DNA of 19,725 nt from Verrucomicrobiales bacterium (GCA_013003335.1 JABDJT010000354.1:1-19725); one strand, 5' to 3'. Shown: positions 1 to 8,360, counted from the stretch's first letter. A program made the numbers and translations. The notes: generated by a model from the sequence alone, not told the origin.

Positions 1-2
1 AA

Positions 3-806
3 ATTTCGCCGTCAAGTATCTCGGATGCCGAACGGATCACGGTCGAATTGATCCCTGATTCGCCCGCCACAAAAACGATGCGCTACACCGTGGACGGCAC
101 GTCACCAACAATCGATTCGGCGGAGTACGACACACCGCTCAAGTTCACCAAGTCCACGATTTTCCGGGCACGGTCTTTTGGTGAAAACGGACGGCCAAGC
201 CAGGTCTCGGAACAGGAGTTCACCGTCGACCCGCATCTCATTCCTCTCGATCCGAAACTCTGGGTGGCGGAAGATCACGCGAAAGCATCGCCTGCCGGGG
301 CCTGGAAAATTGACGCAGGAGTCATCGAGCAAACCTCAAACGTGATGACCGGCGGAAAACAGACCACCGAGAACACGCCGAATGTGGAACGCCCCGGGAG
401 TTTGTTCACGCTCGAAGGTGATCAGGAATTCGGAGACGGGGAAGTCATTTTCGAAATTCGATCCATCGACAACGACGCGCTCGGTTTTGTATTCGGGCAT
501 GAAAGCGCGGACAAACACTACCTCTGGTCGATGAGTGCGGAACGCCCCTACCGTGCCCTTGCCTTGAAAAACGGAGACGAATACACGGTTTTAGAAAGCC
601 GGCGGGAGGGATACGACGTGAAGGCCTGGCACGAGGTCCGTCTCGTTTTCAAGGAATCGAACGTCACTTGTTTCTTTGATGGGCAAAAAGATTTCACTGT
701 GGAAAATATTGATCTCACCGGGGAAGGAACGATCGGCTTTTACAGTTGGGGGAACAGCGGTTCCTATTTCAAGAATCCCAGATTTGTTCCCGATTCGAAA
801 AACTGA
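3..806 (+). CDS. Secreted chitobiase-C-like / thrombospondin-C-like domain protein, 5' truncated
   Basis: The frame is open from the window edge and the true start lies upstream, so only the last 267 or so codons are present. The TTG at 48 could be read as a start, but the frame continues before it and the first domain would be cut. The first part contains RYTVDGTSPT and FRARSFGENGRPS, the pattern of the chitobiase/beta-hexosaminidase C-terminal (Fn3-associated) domain. The second half has a jelly-roll pattern with ALGFVFGHESADKHYLWSM, HEVRLVF and GTIGFYSWGNSG, which resembles thrombospondin-C/concanavalin-type domains of PVC secreted proteins. Both are usually accessory domains of large exported hydrolases or cytochrome proteins; the catalytic part would be upstream and cannot be identified. 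The gene converges on the sulfatase at 822, with 15 bases between the two stops. Confidence 0.75.
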   Translation: MSPSSISDAERITVELIPDSPATKTMRYTVDGTSPTIDSAEYDTPLKFTKSTIFRARSFGENGRPSQVSEQEFTVDPHLIPLDPKLWVAEDHAKASPAGAWKIDAGVIEQTSNVMTGGKQTTENTPNVERPGSLFTLEGDQEFGDGEVIFEIRSIDNDALGFVFGHESADKHYLWSMSAERPYRALALKNGDEYTVLESRREGYDVKAWHEVRLVFKESNVTCFFDGQKDFTVENIDLTGEGTIGFYSWGNSGSYFKNPRFVPDSKN

Positions 807-821
807 CGTGTGGGATTGAAC

Positions 822-2393
822 TTATTCAAACCCGATCGGCACACGTCCTTTCGGAGCGCTTCTACCGCTTGCCTTCAGCTGATTCAGCAGAGCCTGCAAT
901 TCCTCCCGCTTCGCCGATTCCTTGAAATACAGGTTGGTAGTTTCGCCGGGATCGGTTTCCAAATTGTAGAGCTGCCCCGGAGCGTCGGGTTCACTCTCGG
1001 GCAGGGCATACGGTTTCAAAATGCCCTTGTCGTAGCTGTTCCCGCCCGATCCCTTGTGATCCAGATATTTCCACTTTCCCTGCCGAATCTGAAATTCGCC
1101 GCGGAAACTTTGAGTCAGGAGGTGGGGGCGAACCGGGTCTTTTTCATCCTGTTTGCCGAGTATAACCGGAAGCATATCGAAGCTATCCGTCGCCTGATCG
1201 TCTGGCAATTGATACCCAATGACCGACGCTAGCGTCGCAAAAATATCGGTCGTGTTCGTCATCTGATCCGACACCCGGCCCGCCGGAATCCTGCCCGGCC
1301 AAAGCGCGATGAAGGGCACCCGATGACCGCCTTCCCAGCCATCCCGCTTCATTCCACGCCGACCGTTTGCCGCGTCATGATTGTGGTCTTCCCGCATCCA
1401 GACCATGTGCATCGTCTCCGCGCCGTTGTCCGCATTGAAAAGCACGAGCGTCTCCTCGTCGATTTTGAGTTTTTTCAGCAAATCCAATACCCGACCGACC
1501 AAGGCATCGAGTTCGAATACAAAATCGCCTCGTGCTCCCGCTTTCGTCGCTCCCTCAAATTCCTTCGCAGGCAACACAGGCGCGTGCGCAATCTGGGTGG
1601 AAAAAACGGCGAAGAACGGCTGCTCCGGTTTTGTTGCCCGATGTTCTGTGATGAATTCGCGGGTCTTTTCGTAAAACAACAGATCCGCATCAATGAATTT
1701 GTAATCGGGAGATTTCCAGCCTTCGTCGTTGTCCCAGCGCCACTTTCCACCCGGATTCGGCAGCGTATCGCGCTTGTGACGTTCGCTCGCCGGCACCGGA
1801 ACCATGCCGTTTTCGATATAGACATAAAGTGGGTCCGTCGTCGGGCAATTCGGCGTGATGAACGACTCATGAAACCCGCGTTCGTTCGGCCCATCGATCA
1901 GCGGTGTGCTCTTTTCGTAGTCGATCAGCAGGGAGTTGTCGAAACCACCACCAAGTTTTTTTCCGTCCTTGTCCAGCCAGGTCAGACCGACATGCCATTT
2001 CCCGAAAATGCCGGTCCGGTATCCTTTTTCCTGGAGCATTTCGCCCAGCGTCAACGTGCCCGGCTTCAAATAACTCGGGCCTCCCGGGCCTTCCCATGCT
2101 CCGCCGCCCCGGCCGGTCGATCGGTAAATTTGCTGGCCGGAATAAAGGCCGTAGCGCGAGGGCGAACAAATCGTCGAAGGGCTGTGGGCATCGGTAAAGC
2201 GCATTCCCTCCGCCGCCATTTGATCGAGCCGCGGCGTTTTGTAAGCTGATTTTTCGTTGTAACACGACAGATCGCCATTGCCCAAATCATCCGCGTAAAT
2301 GATGACGATATTCGGCAATTCAGCCGCCCGGGTTTGGTCGGTAGAAAAGCAAACCAGGCACAGGGCGAGCGCGACAAAAATCTTGAATTTCAT
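822..2393 (-). CDS. Secreted sulfatase (S1, formylglycine type)
   Basis: Hydrolyses sulfate esters, probably on polysaccharides or glycans, after export. The 523-residue product starts with a signal peptide (MKFKIFVALALCLVCFS, with TRA-A as a possible cleavage point). The metal-binding pair is D35/D36 in YADDLG. The formylglycine signature CSPSR is at 76-80, with C76 as the residue to be matured. GKWH (K132, H134), IAH (H270), ADNGAE (D322, N323) and a GGHRVP segment complete the usual active site, and the C-terminus has the typical LYNLETDPGETTNL. An upstream TTG at 2420 is in frame but lies inside the hairpin repeat; ATG at 2393 is chosen because the signal peptide begins there. The start is 15-19 bases downstream of repeat copy 1 and has no Shine-Dalgarno sequence. 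It is the last gene of the leftward run, and no maturation enzyme is visible nearby. The substrate cannot be assigned. Confidence 0.93.
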   Translation of the reverse strand: MKFKIFVALALCLVCFSTDQTRAAELPNIVIIYADDLGNGDLSCYNEKSAYKTPRLDQMAAEGMRFTDAHSPSTICSPSRYGLYSGQQIYRSTGRGGGAWEGPGGPSYLKPGTLTLGEMLQEKGYRTGIFGKWHVGLTWLDKDGKKLGGGFDNSLLIDYEKSTPLIDGPNERGFHESFITPNCPTTDPLYVYIENGMVPVPASERHKRDTLPNPGGKWRWDNDEGWKSPDYKFIDADLLFYEKTREFITEHRATKPEQPFFAVFSTQIAHAPVLPAKEFEGATKAGARGDFVFELDALVGRVLDLLKKLKIDEETLVLFNADNGAETMHMVWMREDHNHDAANGRRGMKRDGWEGGHRVPFIALWPGRIPAGRVSDQMTNTTDIFATLASVIGYQLPDDQATDSFDMLPVILGKQDEKDPVRPHLLTQSFRGEFQIRQGKWKYLDHKGSGGNSYDKGILKPYALPESEPDAPGQLYNLETDPGETTNLYFKESAKREELQALLNQLKASGRSAPKGRVPIGFE

Positions 2394-2407
2394 GGAGAAA
2401 AAAACGG

Positions 2408-2460
2408 TTTCACGAACCAACAGGGTCTGTTCGATGAACCAACCCTATTGATTCGTGAAA
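2408..2460 (-). repeat. 43-bp hairpin repeat, copy 1 (core 2413-2455, extended arms)
   Basis: Read on the minus strand, the core is left arm CGAATCAATAGGGT, a 15-base middle, and right arm ACCCTGTTGGTTCG. The arms pair along 14 positions with two G-U wobbles as minus-strand RNA. The middle adds GUUC/GAAC around an AUC loop. Only in this copy do the flanks extend the stem, with TTTCACGAA (2408-2416) against TTCGTGAAA (2452-2460). It lies between the M23 peptidase stop (2480) and the sulfatase start (2393), in the same orientation as the downstream gene. Confidence 0.9.
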
Positions 2461-2479
2461 TCAACTTCCAGCACGCGCC

Positions 2480-3958
2480 TCAGCCATCCACTCTCACGAA
2501 GAGCCGATCCTCAGCATGTCTGCCACGTTCGTCTTTTCGAAAAACATGTACAAAATATTCGCCGGGCTTTTCGTAGGTGTGTTCAACAACAGCGTAGCCA
2601 TCAGGATTCAGCTGCTCTGCGTTCCCATCTGATTTGGTTGTGACGGTCGGACTGCCGTCTCCAAAGTCCCAGGTCTCCTCGCCGTGCGTCGTTCCGAAGG
2701 CGCGGCACTTGAACGTGACCGGCTCTCCTGCTTTGATTTTCAGCGTCGGATGATAAGTGGCATGAACCCGGGGAGGAGCGGAATCTTCGGCGACCCCTCC
2801 TTTTGAGAACACTTTCACCCTCACGAAATTGACGTCCGAGATTCCATTCGAATCTGTCACGATCAGGGTTTCCCGATACGAACCGGGCGAGGGGTAGGTT
2901 TTTTCCGGAGAGGGACCAGAGGCGGTTGTGCCATCGGAAAATCGCCATTCGAATTTCGTGATATCACCGGCCTTCGACCAGGAACGCGAACCGTCGTGGG
3001 TGACGGACTCGCCTTCGAAAATCATGTGCCCGGGTCTGGCCACTGCGAGAATTTCGGGACCATACAACTTCCGATATCCCTGCCAGAGAAACGCGTAGCT
3101 GTCCTCAGTTCCCCATCGGCCGGACGGCTGCCGGCTCTTGATTTCAAAGTGAAGATGCGTCCAACCACCGCTTCCGCCTTCTTTTCCAACGAGGCCGAGA
3201 CGCTGCCCGATTTTGACTTTGGACCCGGCCTGGATGCCGGGATCGAACGAATGAAAATGGCTGTAGCGATAATACCAGCCCCGACTGTCGAGCAGATACA
3301 GCACATCGTATCGGGGTTTCACGGGAGAACCCGTAATCGGTTCGTGGCCCGGAAGGATTTTTTCTCCGGCAGAAACGACGATCGCATCGGTCGCCGCAAC
3401 GACTTCGGTCAGCGCTTCGCAGCCTCCAAAGTCCATCCCGGCGTGGTAGTAGAGTTTTCCATTCGGTCGGCCGGCGACGGGCTCATTGGAAAAGGCGGTG
3501 TGGCTGGCAAACCAGCGCTGTTTCAGCGGATACCCGAAGCTTTCCTCGGCTATCCACGGCCCCTCTTTCGGCCAAGCCCGAATGCGAGCGTCTTTTTCCA
3601 GCGCCCAATGATCGATATGGCTGGTGTCCCGCAGCCCTCCCGTGACAGGGCAATCGACTTGCACGCTCCCGATTGTTTGAGGCAGCCGATACATTCCCGC
3701 GACCAGCGAAATCTCCTCGCCATCGACGGACACGGTCACTTCCGCGCGGGAAATTTCGCTCCAGACTTTGCCGGCTGGTTCCTGAACTGAAACCAGGGTG
3801 ATCTTGGTTCCCTTCCCGGTCTTGAACGATTCTCCGATGTTGAGATCAAACGTCTCGAACGGGGGGACTGTTTCTTTCACCTGCTTATTCTTTTGAGCGA
3901 ACACGAAGATCAGGATCAGCACGCACAGCAAAGACAGGGGAAGCACGATCTTTTTCAT
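2480..3958 (-). CDS. Membrane-anchored or exported M23 metallopeptidase with two PKD domains
   Basis: Predicted 492-residue envelope protein, likely a peptidoglycan endopeptidase or LytM-like factor. Residues 4-21 form a signal peptide or anchor (VLPLSLLCVLILIFVFA). Residues about 30-160 are a beta-rich region I do not recognise. The LytM/M23 core is about 140-275: the zinc ligands fit H172 and D176 (HAGMDFGG) and H270 (HLHFE, 268-270), with H234 in YRYSHFHS as the further active-site histidine, so all key residues are present. Two PKD-type domains follow: about 305-384 (FEWRFSDGTTASG, SPGSYRETLIVTDSNG) and about 400-490 (WDFGDGSPTVTT, EKPGEYFVHV). An in-frame upstream ATG-like start at 4000 would place 14 polar residues before the signal peptide, so ATG 3958 is preferred. 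It follows the SNF2 gene by 62 bases and precedes repeat copy 1 by about 20 bases. Confidence 0.88.
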   Translation of the reverse strand: MKKIVLPLSLLCVLILIFVFAQKNKQVKETVPPFETFDLNIGESFKTGKGTKITLVSVQEPAGKVWSEISRAEVTVSVDGEEISLVAGMYRLPQTIGSVQVDCPVTGGLRDTSHIDHWALEKDARIRAWPKEGPWIAEESFGYPLKQRWFASHTAFSNEPVAGRPNGKLYYHAGMDFGGCEALTEVVAATDAIVVSAGEKILPGHEPITGSPVKPRYDVLYLLDSRGWYYRYSHFHSFDPGIQAGSKVKIGQRLGLVGKEGGSGGWTHLHFEIKSRQPSGRWGTEDSYAFLWQGYRKLYGPEILAVARPGHMIFEGESVTHDGSRSWSKAGDITKFEWRFSDGTTASGPSPEKTYPSPGSYRETLIVTDSNGISDVNFVRVKVFSKGGVAEDSAPPRVHATYHPTLKIKAGEPVTFKCRAFGTTHGEETWDFGDGSPTVTTKSDGNAEQLNPDGYAVVEHTYEKPGEYFVHVFRKDERGRHAEDRLFVRVDG

Positions 3959-4020
3959 TCTGTGCCAACTTCTTCCGAAACCAGCTTTGCGATCAAGCAC
4001 TGGCCGAGGCGGAATTGCGT

Positions 4021-6975
4021 TTATTCAAAAAGCCCGAGCAATTCATCTTCACTCAATCCGGATTCGCCGAGATCGGCTTCCGGCGAATCAAGCAGCGATT
4101 GAATGGTCTTCCGCTTTTTCTCCTGCAGCGCGAGAATTTTTTCCTCGACGGTATTCCGCGTGATGAGCTTGTACGAAGTCACGACTCGTTCCTGCCCGAT
4201 CCGGTGGGCACGGTCGGTCGCTTGCGCTTCGACGGCCGGGTTCCACCACGGGTCTATGTGGATGACTGTGTCTGCGGCGGTCAGATTCAAGCCCACGCCA
4301 CCGGCTTTCAGGCTGATCAGGAAAACAGGAATTGACTCGCTCGATTGGAATTTTGCGACGACTTCACCGCGATTCCGCGTGCTGCCATCGAGATAACAGA
4401 AATCGAGGCCGCGTTCGCTGAGAAAGGGAACGAGAACCTGCAACATCTGAACAAACTGGCTGAAAACGAGAACTCGATGACCGCCTTCCACGGCTTCCTC
4501 AAGTAATTCTTCGAGGGCATCGAGCTTGACCGAAGCAACGTCATTTTCAATATCCGGCAATCCTAACAAACGCAGATCACAGCATGTTTGGCGCAGTCGC
4601 AGCAGGGCCGTCAGCGCGAGCATACGTTTCCGGCCACCCTCGGCGTCGAGAATCGTTTCGCGGCTTTCACGAAGCAGTTTTTCATAAACCTCCTGCTGTT
4701 TTGGTTTCAGATCGCAATACACCACCTGCTCGATTTTCTCCGGCAAATCGGCGGCTACTTCGGTTTTCAGCCGCCGGAGAATGACCGGTCGAATTTTGCG
4801 GGCGAGCCGTTTCTGTGCGGCGGTGTGGGCGAAACGATCCAGGAAAGCGCGGCGTTCACCGAGGTAGCCGGGCATCGCGAACTGCAGGATCGACCACAAA
4901 TCTTTAACCGAGTTTTCGATCGGCGTGCCGGTCAGTGCGAAGCGAAATTTTCCATGCAGGCGATGGGCCGCTTTCGAAACCTTCGCGTCCGGATTCTTGA
5001 TGTGCTGGGCTTCATCGAGGATCACGGTTGTGAATTCGCGCCCACGGAATTTGTCCGCATCGAGCCGGAGAATCGCATAGCTCGTCACGAACAAATCGGC
5101 GTCCGCATCAAATTTTTCCGCGCGGTCGGGACCGGTGAGCGCGACCACTTTCAGATCCGGCACGAATTTTTCCGCCTCGGCGATCCAGTTGAAAACGAGG
5201 GACGACGGGCAAACGACAAGCGATTTTCTACCAGCGCATTGGATGAATGTCAGCGCCTGCAGCGTTTTCCCAAGCCCCATGTCGTCAGCGAGAATTCCGC
5301 CCATGCTCCGCGCCGCGAGACCTCGCATCCACTCGACGCCCGCGGATTGATAGGGGCGCAGAACGTCAGCGAGATCAGCCGCAATTTCAGCGGTGGCATC
5401 GGTATCGGGCTCAACTTTCCACGGCGGTTTTCCGGAAATGGCGATACCGGAATCCGCTGCGGTTTCGCGCAGGTATCCCGCGTGTTCTGCTCCGATCTGA
5501 AACCGGCCGCCTGACTGATCCGGATCACAGTCGGCGATGACATTCTCGAGTTCTTCCGCCAGCGATTCGTCGAGCACGGCGATTTTTCCGTCGGCAGTTT
5601 TCTGCGAATTCTGTCCCATCCGGAGCAGGTGGCGGATCTGCGCGGACGAAATGGAATCGCCGGACGGAGTCGCAAATTCGACCGCCATCGAAAACCAGTT
5701 TTCCCCGCTCGAGGGTTCAAAATCGAAGCCCGGCTGAATCGGCTCGACCTGTTTTTCGGCGTGGTCAAAACGTTCGCCGGTCGTGATTTTCCAGTCATCC
5801 GGCAGGCGGGGAAATCCATGGGCAAAGAAGCGCAGGATGGCGCTTTTATCTTTCAGCACCAAGTCAGTTTCGGATTTCCCGACCGGCTCAAAACCCCATT
5901 CTGTCAGGCGTTCCTTCGCACTTCGTTCGGCGATTTCGTCCCGCAAAAACCGGCCGGTCGATTCATAGTCGAACGAAAATTTGGCATCGAGATGATTCAA
6001 CGAACCCTCGATTTCGAGCGCGACTTCCGGGGAAAGGATTTCGGGCAAATCCGCTTCGTTGACCTCGAAACTGCCGCGCAGGCGTGCGAAATCGGAGGCA
6101 GTGAGCGCAGCAAACGGAAGGCCGTTTTCAGGGAGAGTGGCGCTGACCGGTTGAAACAACGATTCGGTTCTCGAAAATGCCCAGGCCGTTTTTTTGGCTT
6201 CATCGGAAAGCGGAATGACGGCGTCCGGCCAGGAAACAGTTACGCGGTCGTCGAGTTCGAGTCGCGGCCGATAGGGCTGAAAACCGATTCGGGCGGGGTC
6301 TTTTTTCCCGAACGTGACCCGGGGATGACCGGCCAGGTTTTCGAGCAATGTCAGAAAATCGGCGCGCCCGAACTGCATCATGCCCGGCACCGTTTCCGGA
6401 GTGATCACCTGCAGCGCGCGAATCAGCGCAAGATCGCGCGCATCGACAAAAAATTCGCGGTCCTTCGATTTTTCCGCCGCCAGCATTTTCCGATCTTCCT
6501 CTGCGACTTGAATCTCAATCCCCGCCATGAGCCGGCCGTTCTGCCACATCCCGGCAAAATTCGGCGGGAAGACGACAAATAATTCTGCCGGAACGGCGGT
6601 TTCTGTGGCCGCGTCGACAAACTTCGGCCAATCCGGGCTGAGGGGCGCGGGCTTGGCAGATTCACCGTCGACTTCCTGATTTTGCGCCTTGGTCGGCTGC
6701 AAAATCTCCAGCCCGATCGCCAACGCGTGCCCGCAGATGATTCCCTCCCGCCGCGCTCGCGGGCACGGGCAGAAGTTTTCCATGTCGGTCGCCGACTGGA
6801 TTTTCAGTCGGACCTTGGTGGGGCGGCCGCCGACTTTTACAAGCCCCTCCAGCAATCCGTTTTTGTCGTAGGCTGCCTCCAGGACCGCACCCGCCTTGTG
6901 AATCGTGCGGGCTTCTTTCCATTCCTTCCAACCGCCGGCATCGGCCAGCAGCTTTTCGCTGAGTTCGGGAGGCAT
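4021..6975 (-). CDS. SNF2-family helicase-like ATPase with N-terminal SWIM zinc finger
   Basis: A 984-residue cytoplasmic DNA-translocating ATPase. Near the N-terminus C69-x-C71-x9-C81-x-H83 forms a SWIM zinc finger (CPCPRARREGIICGHA), typical of bacterial SNF2 proteins. Residues about 100-530 are the variable region common in this class. The ATPase core begins with the Q-like motif LRPYQSAGVEWM, then Walker A DDMGLGKT (K570), Walker B LDEAQH (D654-Q657), motif III LTGTPIENS, motif V LKAGGVGLNLTAAD and motif VI DRAHRIGQ (HRIGQ about 924-928). All motifs look intact. The upstream in-frame TTG at 6993 adds only six residues; ATG 6975 is chosen. It starts 43 bases after the stop of the small exported protein and heads toward the M23 peptidase. 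Family roles are chromatin-like or RNA polymerase remodelling and repair; the specific function is unknown. Confidence 0.92.
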   Translation of the reverse strand: MPPELSEKLLADAGGWKEWKEARTIHKAGAVLEAAYDKNGLLEGLVKVGGRPTKVRLKIQSATDMENFCPCPRARREGIICGHALAIGLEILQPTKAQNQEVDGESAKPAPLSPDWPKFVDAATETAVPAELFVVFPPNFAGMWQNGRLMAGIEIQVAEEDRKMLAAEKSKDREFFVDARDLALIRALQVITPETVPGMMQFGRADFLTLLENLAGHPRVTFGKKDPARIGFQPYRPRLELDDRVTVSWPDAVIPLSDEAKKTAWAFSRTESLFQPVSATLPENGLPFAALTASDFARLRGSFEVNEADLPEILSPEVALEIEGSLNHLDAKFSFDYESTGRFLRDEIAERSAKERLTEWGFEPVGKSETDLVLKDKSAILRFFAHGFPRLPDDWKITTGERFDHAEKQVEPIQPGFDFEPSSGENWFSMAVEFATPSGDSISSAQIRHLLRMGQNSQKTADGKIAVLDESLAEELENVIADCDPDQSGGRFQIGAEHAGYLRETAADSGIAISGKPPWKVEPDTDATAEIAADLADVLRPYQSAGVEWMRGLAARSMGGILADDMGLGKTLQALTFIQCAGRKSLVVCPSSLVFNWIAEAEKFVPDLKVVALTGPDRAEKFDADADLFVTSYAILRLDADKFRGREFTTVILDEAQHIKNPDAKVSKAAHRLHGKFRFALTGTPIENSVKDLWSILQFAMPGYLGERRAFLDRFAHTAAQKRLARKIRPVILRRLKTEVAADLPEKIEQVVYCDLKPKQQEVYEKLLRESRETILDAEGGRKRMLALTALLRLRQTCCDLRLLGLPDIENDVASVKLDALEELLEEAVEGGHRVLVFSQFVQMLQVLVPFLSERGLDFCYLDGSTRNRGEVVAKFQSSESIPVFLISLKAGGVGLNLTAADTVIHIDPWWNPAVEAQATDRAHRIGQERVVTSYKLITRNTVEEKILALQEKKRKTIQSLLDSPEADLGESGLSEDELLGLFE

Positions 6976-7018
6976 GGGGGACTGGTAACGCAAAGTCGCC
7001 CGATGCCAATGGCCGGTC

Positions 7019-7438
7019 TCACCGATTTTCTTTCAGGATCGCCTTCGTCAGTTCCAATCCGAAATCAGCAATTTCCGCCTGTGCTTTCTCGTCGACCGCT
7101 GCCGTTCCGTTTCCAAAAAACACCCGGACTTTCCCCTCCTCCTTGGGATTGAGAAACCGGCCGTATTTTTTCAACAAAGCCCGGAGCTTCTGCGATTCAG
7201 CGGGAGTCAGCTTGTGACTGAACTCGCTGACGGCTCCTCCGCCGTATGAAAGCCTCGCTTTCTCATTTTTGTCGATCAAGAGATTCGCGAAAACCGGGTA
7301 AGGCTCCTTTTCCTTCAAATCGGTTTTGTCAAAACTCGCGACAAGAACGTTTTTACCCATGTCAATTTTCCGGTCTGCAAATGCCGCGCCCGGAGCCAGA
7401 ACGGCCAATCCAATCATCAGGGAGAACAATGTTTTCAT
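7019..7438 (-). CDS. Small exported protein of unknown function
   Basis: A 139-residue protein whose family I do not recognise. Residues 1-21 are a clear signal peptide (MKTLFSLMIGLAVLAPGAAFA, probably cut before D22). The mature part is charged and lysine-rich, with a small glycine patch (SYGGGAV, 65-70), a helix-like segment TPAESQKLRALLKKYG (78-93) and a C-terminal helix rich in Ala, Glu and Lys (115-139). There is one domain at most, no cysteine pair and no lipobox. It is the first gene of the leftward run that continues into the SNF2 gene 43 bases later, and it is divergent from the phosphatase gene at 7575. The start at 7438 is an ATG preceded by CTGATTTCTC, without a Shine-Dalgarno sequence. 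Confidence 0.72.
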   Translation of the reverse strand: MKTLFSLMIGLAVLAPGAAFADRKIDMGKNVLVASFDKTDLKEKEPYPVFANLLIDKNEKARLSYGGGAVSEFSHKLTPAESQKLRALLKKYGRFLNPKEEGKVRVFFGNGTAAVDEKAQAEIADFGLELTKAILKENR

Positions 7439-7525
7439 GAGAAATCAGTACCATGATCCGCCCCGTTTTTCCTCATTGAAGTTGTAAAGAAATTGTTAGA
7501 CTGCGGTCCATGGGGAGGCCGAAAT

Positions 7526-7568
7526 TAAATGAACAGGGTTGATTCGTTGAACATACCCTGTTGATTCG
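7526..7568 (+). repeat. 43-bp hairpin repeat, copy 2
   Basis: Left arm TAAATGAACAGGGT (7526-7539), 15-base middle (7540-7554), right arm ACCCTGTTGATTCG (7555-7568). The core AACAGGGT pairs exactly with ACCCTGTT, and AAT pairs with ATT across one G/G mismatch. The left-arm tip is degenerate, making this the weakest outer stem of the set. It lies in the divergent space 7439-7574 and ends only six bases before the ATG of the phosphatase gene. I see no convincing sigma-70 promoter in the rest of that space. Confidence 0.88.
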
Positions 7569-7574
7569 TTCCTG

Positions 7575-8360
7575 ATGATTCCGCCCGATGAATTGCAGTC
7601 CTTTCTCGATTTTGCCCGCGAAACCGCCCGTGAAGCCGGAGCTTTCACCCTGAAATATTTCCAGACCAATGAGGCGAAGCCGGAATTCAAGGCGGACGAT
7701 ACGCCGGTGACGATCGCGGACAAGGGAGCCGAAGAATTGATTCGGGAACGAATCGTAGCGGCGTATCCGGATCACCAGATTTTAGGCGAGGAATTCGGTG
7801 AGGACGAAACATCGACGGCGAGCCACCGCTGGATCATTGATCCGATCGACGGCACGAAATCGTTCATGCGCGGCGTGCCGTTGTATTCCGTGCTGATCGC
7901 ACTGGAGATCGACGGGAGGGTCGAGGTCGGCTGCGCGTATTTTCCGGCCCTGGATGAAATGGTGTCCGGGGCGACCGGGCTGGGTGCCTGGTGGAATGAA
8001 AAACCCTGCCGAATTTCGGAGGAAACGCAGATCGACCGGTCGGTCTGCTGTCACATTGACACGGCGTATTTCGATCAAAACGGGAAAGGGGAAGCATGGA
8101 ACCGGCTGCAGAAAGCGGTGTATTACAACGCCGGCTGGTGTGATGCCTATGGGTATTTGCTGGTCGCGACCGGTCGGGCCGAGGTGATGCTTGATCCTGT
8201 CATGGCTGTCTGGGATTGCGGGCCGTTTCCCCCAATTTTTCGCGAGGCGGGCGGATACTTTGGAGACTGGAAAGGCAACGATGGAAAAATCGATGCCGGT
8301 GAAGCGATGGCGACGACGCCGGCACTTTTGGAGGATGTATTGGGATTGTTGAAGGGGTAA
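7575..8360 (+). CDS. Histidinol-phosphatase / inositol-monophosphatase family enzyme
   Basis: A 261-residue cytoplasmic Mg2+-dependent phosphatase. The metal ligands are visible: E72/E73 in ILGEEFGED, D89-P-I-D92-G-T in WIIDPIDGTKSF (89-94), and D214 in VWDCGPFPPIFREAGG (about 212-227). The motif DPIDGTKSF followed by LYSVLIALEIDG and the WDCGPFPPI form resemble the HisN-type histidinol-phosphatase branch more than generic SuhB. A role in histidine synthesis is therefore likely but not proven; inositol or other sugar phosphates remain possible. Length is normal for the family. ATG 7575 is the only good start: the frame upstream is closed by a TGA inside the repeat (7548-7550). The gene is isolated, with repeat copy 2 just before it and a convergent sulfatase after it. 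Confidence 0.88.
   Translation: MIPPDELQSFLDFARETAREAGAFTLKYFQTNEAKPEFKADDTPVTIADKGAEELIRERIVAAYPDHQILGEEFGEDETSTASHRWIIDPIDGTKSFMRGVPLYSVLIALEIDGRVEVGCAYFPALDEMVSGATGLGAWWNEKPCRISEETQIDRSVCCHIDTAYFDQNGKGEAWNRLQKAVYYNAGWCDAYGYLLVATGRAEVMLDPVMAVWDCGPFPPIFREAGGYFGDWKGNDGKIDAGEAMATTPALLEDVLGLLKG

Noticed and set aside
1323..2249. Plus-strand open frames over the sulfatase (and similar ones over the SNF2 and kinase genes)
   Set aside because: They are shadows of well-supported minus-strand genes and have Arg/Pro-rich, domain-free translations.
4021..6975. SNF2 gene as part of a phage-defence island (DISARM-like)
   Set aside because: No methyltransferase, phospholipase D, nuclease or other defence partner is adjacent; the neighbours are exported housekeeping-type or catabolic genes.
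7439..7574. Possible sigma-70 promoter (TTGAAG near 7476) for the phosphatase gene
   Set aside because: No acceptable -10 hexamer at 16-18 bases; PVC promoters are also not reliably recognised by eye.
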